From an uncultured Bacteroidales bacterium (lineage in GTDB: Bacteria; Bacteroidota; Bacteroidia; Bacteroidales; UBA932): DNA of 64,000 nucleotides. Location of the stretch: positions 1-64,000 of the forward strand of contig CAMXAU010000004.1 of NCBI GenBank assembly GCA_947179325.1. Direction: 5' to 3'. The notes under the pieces were generated by a model. That model was given only the letters and a program-made list of their open reading frames with translations, ran no database searches and was not told the DNA's origin. Below are positions 24,964-33,016 of this stretch, piece after piece. A program made the position numbers and the translations under genes. Positions within the stretch are counted from its first letter, which is position 1. Each line of letters opens with the position of its first letter.

Positions 24964-26796
24964 CTACAGCCCCCAGCCCGCATTCTGGACAAGGTTCTTG
25001 TTCACACCGCGCTGTTCCTCTGAAATCGGGAGCCAGATCTTATGGTACGACCAGTTCTGGCGCATGACAGGTATGCTCATATGCAGATAGCCGTCAGTCT
25101 GGTACACAAGATATTTGTCATCTACAGTCCCTTCTCTTTCCACACATCTGTCCTCGTCAAGGCTCATGATTTTCTCGTCTATCATATTGAACCTGATGAG
25201 GTCATACTTCCTTGAGAATTCGAAGATCAGCTCCCTTTCCCGGCTTTCAAGAAGTTCTTCCACAAAGTCATCCCTGCGATAATATTCCCTTATTTCCTCA
25301 AACAGTTCCCTGTCCTTCACAGCCCTCTCCAGCACCTTGTCAAGCCAGACACGCGCCCCAGGCTCGTCACCGGAAAAATAGAGGGCCTCCGCGTACATCA
25401 GATATACATCCGCAAGCCTCATCAGAGGATAGGACACAGCATGCTGCTGCCATGTATGCTGAAGCTCATCAAAACTGCACAGACGGAATTTGCCTGCGCA
25501 CAGCTGCATTCCGGAAATCGGGAGATATGTCTGCGTCCTGAGATTGTCATACAGAGGATGCGGGACCTCCACTGTAGCGACACCCTCTCCGGAATCAGAC
25601 ACAGGGTTCCCGGAAGCGTCCACGGCAATCTTGACTTTAATCACAGGAGGGGCTGGGTCCCAGTATGTATAGCCGTCCACCATCACCTTCTTCTTGCCGT
25701 CGGAAAGACGTCCAGTAAAATTATGGTCGCGGCGCGGGTCTTCCGGATGATACATGTAGAACGCCCTCGGGGTCGGCACATTCCTGCCGCCATATACATT
25801 CGGGCTGTCTATTCCGCTGTTCGCCGGGGTCGGCAGATAGAAGCTGTTCGGCCAATAGCCCTCCGACCCGGACAGCGGATTCTCGGCCAGAAGCATGCAT
25901 TCCCGGTACTGCTGCGCCTTCGTCGTCTCACGGAAGAGGTTCGCATAATCATCGATAAGCACATACTGAGAATGCTCGACTACATCCCTGCAGGCCTCCA
26001 GAGCCATTTCCGTCATTGCATCCGCGTCCACGAAAGAGAAGTCATTAAGCGGCTGCTCCGCCACAAGGGACGCCCCGGTGCCGCTTCTCCTGCATGCCGC
26101 AAGATAGTTGCATATCCTTGCCACGTAAGCCGCAGCCGTGTACTTGCCGGCAGAAGAAGTCTGCAGGACCCCCTCCGGGGCTGAATTCCGCCATGCATAC
26201 TCCAGGTCGCCGAGGATGAAGCCGTAGACATCCTCCAGCGGAGAGCGCGGCTCCTGTCCGTCGGAATCATAGGAGGTCACAAGAGGAACGCCGCCGAACA
26301 GCCATGCAAGATGATAATAGAAAAATGCCCTCATGAAGCGTGCCTCCGCCTTATACTGCACCTTCGCGTCATCAGCCATGTCCACATTGTCGATATAATG
26401 GAGTATGACATTGCATCTCGCCACACCGGCATACAGGACTTTCCAGGCGTCCCTTATGCACCTTGTGCTTTCCGTATAGTTGCACCAGAACATTTCAAGG
26501 CCCTCGTCGGAAGATGAAGAGACCGACACAATGTCATCTGCAGGGGCATTCATCATATAGATGAGACCAAGCCCGTAGCTGCCCCTCTGCACAAAAGAAT
26601 ATCCCGGAATCTTATGGCCGTTTATAATCTCATAGCATGAGACCAGCGCCATCTTCATGTCTGCCTCCGTCCTGTAGAAATTCTCCGGAGAGGTCTGCGA
26701 GTACGGGGCCTGGTCAAGGAATGCAGCATTCTCGCATGAGGCGGCAAGCGCAGGCAGCAGCACTGCAAGGAATATATATTTGATGATTTTTTTCAT
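24964..26796 (-). CDS. SusD-like glycan-binding lipoprotein
   Basis: A 610-residue SusD/RagB lipoprotein (MKKIIKYIFLAVLLPALAAS, lipobox AASC). The N-terminal LDQAPYSQTSPENFYRTEAD, the TPR-like helices (YKAEARFMRAFFYYHLAWLF GG) and the C-terminal RERELIFEFSRKYDLIRF and LPISEEQRGVNKNLVQNAGW are family hallmarks. It pairs with the SusC at 26817, whose stop lies 20 bases upstream of its start. Confidence 0.93.
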   Translation of the reverse strand: MKKIIKYIFLAVLLPALAASCENAAFLDQAPYSQTSPENFYRTEADMKMALVSCYEIINGHKIPGYSFVQRGSYGLGLIYMMNAPADDIVSVSSSSDEGLEMFWCNYTESTRCIRDAWKVLYAGVARCNVILHYIDNVDMADDAKVQYKAEARFMRAFFYYHLAWLFGGVPLVTSYDSDGQEPRSPLEDVYGFILGDLEYAWRNSAPEGVLQTSSAGKYTAAAYVARICNYLAACRRSGTGASLVAEQPLNDFSFVDADAMTEMALEACRDVVEHSQYVLIDDYANLFRETTKAQQYRECMLLAENPLSGSEGYWPNSFYLPTPANSGIDSPNVYGGRNVPTPRAFYMYHPEDPRRDHNFTGRLSDGKKKVMVDGYTYWDPAPPVIKVKIAVDASGNPVSDSGEGVATVEVPHPLYDNLRTQTYLPISGMQLCAGKFRLCSFDELQHTWQQHAVSYPLMRLADVYLMYAEALYFSGDEPGARVWLDKVLERAVKDRELFEEIREYYRRDDFVEELLESRERELIFEFSRKYDLIRFNMIDEKIMSLDEDRCVEREGTVDDKYLVYQTDGYLHMSIPVMRQNWSYHKIWLPISEEQRGVNKNLVQNAGWGL

Positions 26797-26816
26797 TTCA
26801 TTGATATTTATGCTGT

Positions 26817-29800
26817 TCAGAACGAAAGGTTTATCCCGAACGTGAAAGAGCGGGCTTTCGGATAAGACATCCTGTCGAATCCGGTAAACAGAGGATTTGA
26901 TGTGCTGACATCAGGGTCCATTCCGCTATACTTCGTAATGACAAAGAGGTTCTCGGCATTCAGATATGCCTTTATGGAGCTGATTTTTGCCTTTGCGAGC
27001 CTCTTCCCGGTAAATGTATAGGCAAGATTGAGCGTCTTGAGGCGCAGGAACGAGCCGTCCTCCACGTAGTATGATGACACCCAGGTATTTGTGGAGTTCA
27101 AAAGCCGCGAATATACATTTGACGGATTCTCCGGAGTCCAGTGGCCGTCCCAGTAGTCACGGCGGAGATTGTTGAACTGCGTACCGCCGCTCTGGCCCGA
27201 CTCGGACCGCAGCCTGAACTCATTCATGATGTCCCGTCCATACACGCCCTCGAAGAAGAATGACAATTCAACCCCTTTGTACGTGAATGTATTTCCCATG
27301 CCCATGGTGAACTTAGGGTTTGAATCACTGATCACTGTCCTGTCCTCAGCCGTAATCTCATTGTCCCCGTCAAGGTCTTTGTACTTACGGTCTCCGGGCT
27401 GGACGGCAACAGAATTGATTGACGTGACTCCGTCCTTCAGCCTGTACTTGAAATTGTCCATATTGTCAGATGTCACCACGTCCGACGGCCACTCGAATTC
27501 ATTTCCCCAGCGGTCAACAGCGATGAAGTCATCAAGCTGGTAATTGCCGTCCCACACATACCCGTATCCGACGCCTATCGGATATCCGGTCATAATCCTT
27601 GAAATGTCATTGGCAAGAACGCCGTTGGAGATATTAACGCTCGTGTACTCTATCCCTCCTATGTCCAGGACCCTGTTGCGCGAAAGGTCGAACGTGATGT
27701 TTGTGGACCATGCGAAGTCACGTGTCTGCACATTGTGGGTGCTGAGGCTTATCTCCACTCCCTTGTTGTCCACACGCCCGAGATTCTGCCACTGCTCGGT
27801 ATATCCCGTCTGTGCAGGAAGGGTCGCACGGTACAGCATGTCCCTCGTATCCTTGTAGTACACATCCGCGGAGAAGTCTATCCTGTTGGAGAACAGGCTG
27901 ACATCCAGCCCGAGGTCATATTGCCATGTCGTCTCCCACCTGAGCCTTGAATTGGCTGAAGAGGAAGGTGCCATACCCATGATTTCAGTGCCGTTGACGG
28001 CATAATAGTTCGTAGTCATCAGGGCAAGCGCAGCATAGTCAGCAATCCTGTCATTTCCTGAAGCACCGGCACTGAAGCGCAACTTGAACTGGTCCAGGCA
28101 TTTTCTCGCATTCCGCATGAAAGGCTCCTCCGAGAGTCTCCAGGCAAGCGACACGGACGGGAAATATCCCACGCGGCTTCCTGCAACGAATTTCGACGAG
28201 CCGTCTGAGCGCATGTTGAACGAGATATAGTACCTCTGCCTGTAGTTATAGTTTACACGTCCGAAGACAGACATCCTGGTATTCATAGCCACATTCTCAT
28301 CCGGAGACTCCTGGACCTGTCCCTTGGATATGTCAAACACGCCTGTAGAGCTGTCGATGAAGTCATACGCCCCTGAGGCAAGGCTCTCGATCCTGTACGC
28401 ACTGAGCTCTGCACCGAGCATGGCATCGAAGTTGTGCGACTTTTTCCACTGCTGCCTGTAGGTAAGTGTCATCGAGGCATTGTAACCATAGGTGTCGACA
28501 GACTTTATTTTGGCATATCCGTTCTTGGAATATCCCCACAGGCTGTTAGCAGTATAGAATTCCATACCTTTTGAACCTGATGTGTTGCCTGAGGCAGATG
28601 CCCTGAAGTCAAGGCCGTCGATTATGTTCCAGTCAAGGTAGGCATTCCCCTGGATTCTTGAATATACGGTCTTCCTGTATGTTTCTCCGGACACGCAATC
28701 AAGCAGGGTGTAGCCGTTCATATACTCGGAAGCATCTGATTCTGTGTAGATTTCTATAGGCCTTCGCAGATAGATCAGCTGTATCAGTCCGCTGTTGCCG
28801 AGCGAACCTCCCCCGGAAGATACCGCACCGTTGGAGACATTGCGTCCGTATGTCACATTTGCGCCGAATTTCAGGCGGCCGCTGATCTGATGGTCAAGCT
28901 TCAGGCGTCCCGTATAGCGTATATAGTCGTTGTTCACGATGAGTCCCTGCTGGTTGAGATACCCCAGCGTGGCAAGCAGCTGCGTCTTCTTGTTCGCAAT
29001 TGCATTTACAGAGAGATTGTAGTTCTGTGTGACAGCCGTTCTGTAAAGCAGTTTCTGCCAGTCACGGTATTCATATTGCGAAGCATCAGCAGGCGCATCG
29101 TCAGCAATCCCGTCACCGTCCAGATCTATTCCATAGCCTGTCCATCCATAGTCCCGCCGGTTGAACCTGTAGTCCACATACCCCTGTGCATCAAGCATAT
29201 CTATATACTTAGGGACATTGGCTATCCCGACAGAGGCATCGAAGTTCACGATTGTCTTGTCCGTTCCGGTTGCTCCGGACTTGGTAGTGATGATCACGAC
29301 TCCGTTGGCGCCTCTTGAACCGTAGATTGCAGTGGCGGTCGCATCCTTGAGCACTTCAATCGACTCAATGTCATTGGGATTGAGAAAGGACAGAGGGTCA
29401 AGCGTGCCGCTGCCGGTAGTGGAAGTCGTGGCAACCTCACCGGAGGAGATGTCCATCTGCATGCCGTCAATTACAAAAAGCGGAGTCGTTCCGGCATTGA
29501 TGGAATTGTTTCCCCTGATCTTGATATTGAATCCCGAGCCAGGCTCTCCTGACTGGGATGTGATATTCAGTCCCGCGACATGGCCCTGGAGCGCACCGAA
29601 GACATTGCTGCTTCCGGTCTTTACAAGTTCATCTGCCTTTACGGAGCTGACAGATCCGGTAAGGTCTCTCCTTGACAGCGAGCCATAGCCTATGACCACG
29701 GCATCATCAAGCAGGAGACGGTCCTCCTTCATCACTACATCTATGATATTTCTGTCACCGACAACGACGTCCTGCGCCTGCATCCCATAGAACGAGAAGC

Positions 29801-30020
29801 TGAGCGTCTTACCCTTTATGCCCTTTATCGAGAATCTTCCGTCAATGTCAGTTACCGTCCCGACATTTGTTCCGCTGTAGACTACTCCCACGCCTGGAAG
29901 AGGGTTGCCGTCCTGGTCCGTCACTGTTCCGCTGACAATGTTTCCCTGCGCATAGGCCGCAAGGGGCAGAATTGCCATGAAAACACATAAGGCAAATTTT
30001 GTAAATGCACCGCGTCCCAT
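26817..30020 (-). CDS. SusC-like TonB-dependent outer membrane transporter
   Basis: A 1067-residue SusC-family receptor with an intact frame. It has a signal peptide ending AAYAQ, a carboxypeptidase-like domain (SGTVTDQDGNPLPGVGVVYS), a plug with DDAVVIGYGSLSRRDLTGSV and FVIDGMQMD, the typical SNDIESIEVLKDATATAIYG-type segment, and a barrel ending FGINLSF. It forms the import pore with the SusD encoded next. It lies one base after the beta-helix gene ends, so the PUL is a tight operon. Confidence 0.95.
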   Translation of the reverse strand: MGRGAFTKFALCVFMAILPLAAYAQGNIVSGTVTDQDGNPLPGVGVVYSGTNVGTVTDIDGRFSIKGIKGKTLSFSFYGMQAQDVVVGDRNIIDVVMKEDRLLLDDAVVIGYGSLSRRDLTGSVSSVKADELVKTGSSNVFGALQGHVAGLNITSQSGEPGSGFNIKIRGNNSINAGTTPLFVIDGMQMDISSGEVATTSTTGSGTLDPLSFLNPNDIESIEVLKDATATAIYGSRGANGVVIITTKSGATGTDKTIVNFDASVGIANVPKYIDMLDAQGYVDYRFNRRDYGWTGYGIDLDGDGIADDAPADASQYEYRDWQKLLYRTAVTQNYNLSVNAIANKKTQLLATLGYLNQQGLIVNNDYIRYTGRLKLDHQISGRLKFGANVTYGRNVSNGAVSSGGGSLGNSGLIQLIYLRRPIEIYTESDASEYMNGYTLLDCVSGETYRKTVYSRIQGNAYLDWNIIDGLDFRASASGNTSGSKGMEFYTANSLWGYSKNGYAKIKSVDTYGYNASMTLTYRQQWKKSHNFDAMLGAELSAYRIESLASGAYDFIDSSTGVFDISKGQVQESPDENVAMNTRMSVFGRVNYNYRQRYYISFNMRSDGSSKFVAGSRVGYFPSVSLAWRLSEEPFMRNARKCLDQFKLRFSAGASGNDRIADYAALALMTTNYYAVNGTEIMGMAPSSSANSRLRWETTWQYDLGLDVSLFSNRIDFSADVYYKDTRDMLYRATLPAQTGYTEQWQNLGRVDNKGVEISLSTHNVQTRDFAWSTNITFDLSRNRVLDIGGIEYTSVNISNGVLANDISRIMTGYPIGVGYGYVWDGNYQLDDFIAVDRWGNEFEWPSDVVTSDNMDNFKYRLKDGVTSINSVAVQPGDRKYKDLDGDNEITAEDRTVISDSNPKFTMGMGNTFTYKGVELSFFFEGVYGRDIMNEFRLRSESGQSGGTQFNNLRRDYWDGHWTPENPSNVYSRLLNSTNTWVSSYYVEDGSFLRLKTLNLAYTFTGKRLAKAKISSIKAYLNAENLFVITKYSGMDPDVSTSNPLFTGFDRMSYPKARSFTFGINLSF

Positions 30021-30021
30021 A

Positions 30022-31512
30022 TCAGTTGAAATTTATATCAGAATAATTCCTCTTTATTGTCCAGATGCTGTCATCAAGGGATGTCACTTTCCGGCCTAAA
30101 TACGAGAAACCGTTGAACGTTACACCCGCCACATCGTGTGAGGCATCATACCCTCGGATGACGCACCGGCCCTTTCCTTTACGCACACCCAGGACATTGA
30201 TGTTGGTATATGTGACACCGTCTATACGGCCAGGAGAATATTCCAGGGCATTCCCTTCGTCATCATAGCCTATATTGTAGTTATGCTTGAGGCAGGCAAG
30301 ATATATGGCGAACTCCATCACATCCTCCAGATATGCGTTTTCATACGTGACATCCGAAATTGTACCGGCAGCCCCGTTGTGGATGCTCAGTGCTGCACGT
30401 CTGAGGTCAGAAGTTCCGGTCCCTGAATGGATTGCATATATGTCCTTGTAATGCACATTCCTGATGTTGACATTTGTCTCATATCCGATTTCAAATGTGT
30501 TGCCGGCATCTACATTCCAGCCGATGCAGTCCTCGTACCATATGCCGTCCACATCGCCTTTCAGCTTGAATTTCTGCGACTTGAGACAATAGCAGTCGTC
30601 ATGTCCGTAGAGGAAGCACTTGGAGACATGCACATTTATACCTCCGATTATGTCCATGGAATCATTGTTGGTCTTCACTCCCGGTGCGCTGTTGGTGCCA
30701 AGTGTCTTTACATTTATGATATTGGAATTATGGCAGTTGGTGTACAGCGACTCCCAGCCTCCGCTGTTGGAAAGGTTCGTTATATCCCTGACCTCGGAGT
30801 TTTCGCAACGCGCAAGGGCAATCGAGAACGGCTGATAGAATTCATTGTCGCTGCGTGCACAGTTGTATGTATTGAGAAAGCCTCCGCCATGGATTTTCAC
30901 CCCATTGACATCCCGTCCGAAGATGGTGCCGTTCACGATGCATCCCGGTTCAAGATATACCTCCCGGCACTCAGGCGTCAATGTTATCGCACCGGCATCA
31001 TGCACCTTACCTCCTTCAAAATACAATACGGAAGGGTCATCTTTTGAAGGCTTTTCCCTGTCTATCGGATTGACGAAGAGGAAGAGAGGATTGTCCATAT
31101 CTCCGTTGAACTCAACAGAAACCCTGTCATAAGCCTCGAGATACAGGGTAAGTTTTCCGTCGCTGAAAGACTGTTCATAATGCTTTGCGACAGGGTGCAC
31201 CACAACAGAACTTGCCTCTGCATCCTGGAGAGTGATTTCACATTTCACCTTTCCTTCTCCGGCACCGACCCATGCGAGATGCGGCTCAATGGTAGGATAG
31301 ACGAAGATATATGTCCCGTTTGCCTTGACGGTGTACTTTGTGGACTCCATTATCTGGGGAGCAAACTCATAGTACTCCATTTCATCCGCAAGCACGTGCC
31401 CGCCGTCCGGCTCCGGACTTCCAGACAAAGGCTTGTCCGTACATGATGTGCATGACATATAAAAGAGTGTGCATGCACACATCACAATGTGTGATAAAAC
31501 TTGGTGGTTCAT
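30022..31512 (-). CDS. Right-handed beta-helix glycosidase-like lipoprotein (GH28/GH49 type)
   Basis: About 496 residues, secreted (start MNHQVLSHIVM; the frame also allows ATG 31539, which would overlap the upstream gene). An N-terminal beta-sandwich runs to about residue 180 (LYLEAYDRVSVEFNG, LFLFVNPIDREKPS). The rest is a parallel beta-helix with a clan GH-N style active-site pattern: TNNDSMDIIG, then GHDDCYCLKS, then GWNVDAGNTFEIGYET. The Asp residues in ND and DD are the likely catalysts. The N-domain plus helix layout is closest to GH49 dextranase-type enzymes, but the substrate is unknown. A broken paralog lies immediately upstream. Confidence 0.75.
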   Translation of the reverse strand: MNHQVLSHIVMCACTLFYMSCTSCTDKPLSGSPEPDGGHVLADEMEYYEFAPQIMESTKYTVKANGTYIFVYPTIEPHLAWVGAGEGKVKCEITLQDAEASSVVVHPVAKHYEQSFSDGKLTLYLEAYDRVSVEFNGDMDNPLFLFVNPIDREKPSKDDPSVLYFEGGKVHDAGAITLTPECREVYLEPGCIVNGTIFGRDVNGVKIHGGGFLNTYNCARSDNEFYQPFSIALARCENSEVRDITNLSNSGGWESLYTNCHNSNIINVKTLGTNSAPGVKTNNDSMDIIGGINVHVSKCFLYGHDDCYCLKSQKFKLKGDVDGIWYEDCIGWNVDAGNTFEIGYETNVNIRNVHYKDIYAIHSGTGTSDLRRAALSIHNGAAGTISDVTYENAYLEDVMEFAIYLACLKHNYNIGYDDEGNALEYSPGRIDGVTYTNINVLGVRKGKGRCVIRGYDASHDVAGVTFNGFSYLGRKVTSLDDSIWTIKRNYSDINFN

Positions 31513-31531
31513 ATTGTTAAAGATTTTAAAG

Positions 31532-32979
31532 CTATTCAATGGTAAATTCAGTGTTCTTCAAGGCGAAGAACACGCTGCTGATGTCAGGTCCGGTGACCCG
31601 TTTCCCGTCTATTACAAGATTTTCTATCTTCACATTGCGGATGCAATGCTCTGAGGCGTCGTACCCATAGAATACATTCCTGTACCTGGCCTGCTGAAGG
31701 AGATTGATGTTGCGCAGAGTTATCCCGTCCATTGTGCCGGGGCTCCATGTCACCCCGTCCCCGATCTGATAGCCAGTCTCGCGGATATCTATATAGATTC
31801 CATATTCCTTGCAGTCCTCAAGGAATATATTTTCAAAAAGGATGTCTGAAATATGCCCTCCGGCACAATGGTGTATGCCAAGGCCGCTGCGGTACAGAGT
31901 TGACGGCCGGCCTCCGCTATGGATGCTGCGGCAGTTGCGCCAAACCACTCCGGATATATTCTTGCCGGTCTCCGCGCCTATCACAAAAGAGTTGCCGCTC
32001 AGATAGTTCCATGCCGTGCAATCTTCGAAAAGGATATTCCTTACCTCTCCCGAATATGCCCATTTATGGCTCTTGACGCAGAATACGTCGTCATGGCAAT
32101 AGCCAAAGCAGCCGCTCACCCTTGCATCCGTACACCCGAGAAGGTCGAGGGCGTCATTTTCGCACCCGGTAGGATTGTCAGGGTTTTCGACAGCCACAAC
32201 CTTGTAATTGTCTACCGCAATATCTGAGGATCTCGCAATGAAGGTTGACCAGTTTATGTCATTTAGAAGAGTTATATCCCTGATTGTAAGCCCGCTGACA
32301 TTGTCAAGTTGGACAGCCCGTGCACCTATGCCACGGGAATCTATGATGCCGCAGCCGCGTATGGAGATGTTGTCCGCGCCATTGGCCTTGATGTTTCCTT
32401 TTACGATTGCACCGCCCTCGAGGTACAGGGTCTGGCCTGACTTGAGGTCAAGGTCTGGGCGGCTGGAGACTGAGCCTGACTTGAAATATACTACATCCGG
32501 ATCTGAAGGGTCAGGCCTGTCTGTCTCAAGAGGATTGACAAAGATGAAAAGAGAATTTTCCTCAGATCCGTTTATTTCGACTACGGCCTCATCTCCGGGA
32601 GAAAGCCGCAATGTCGCGATTCCATTAGATAAGCTGCAACTGTAATCCTTTGATACAGGAAGGATTTTAGCAGATTCTAAATACCCCCCCCCATCGGATT
32701 TACAGTGACTGAGACAGTCTTGTCACATCCGAAGATGCAGACATCATGCTCGGGGGTCGGAAGCACAAAGGCCTCAATCCCGTCCACCTTGACTGAATAT
32801 CTCATGGACGGGACAACAGCCGGAGCATATTCATAGACATCCACGACTGCGTCACGGGAATATCCATCCTGCGGGACATTCTCGGAAGAGCAGGCCGCAA
32901 GAGCGGCAGTGGCCGTGAAAACAGTCATGAAAACAGCCAGGCTTCCAAGCAACAGATTCATATTGTCACATTTTTTCAT
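31532..32979 (-). pseudogene. Second beta-helix glycosidase-like lipoprotein, split by a G9 tract
   Basis: ATG 32979 opens a lipoprotein start (MKKCDNMNLLLGSLAVFMTV, Cys in AACSS) and the N-domain as far as SVTVNPMGGG, then stops. The rest of the N-domain (ESAKILPVSKDYSCSLSNG, LFIFVNPLETDRPDPSDP) and the beta-helix (NDALDLLG, CHDDVFCVKS, WNYLSGNSFVIGAE) continue in another frame to 31532. The switch is at nine Gs on the minus strand (plus 32684-32692); ten or seven would restore one 480-residue protein. It aligns throughout with the paralog at 30022. It is either a phase-variable gene in the off state or a sequencing artefact. Confidence 0.82.
32684..32692 (-). repeat. G9 homopolymer in the second beta-helix gene
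   Basis: Nine Cs on the plus strand, nine Gs in the coding sense. The paralogous gene has no such tract at the aligned position, and the frame is broken exactly here. Confidence 0.85.
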
Positions 32980-33016
32980 TTCACATCAATTTATTCCTGC
33001 CGGTGATTACCATTCA

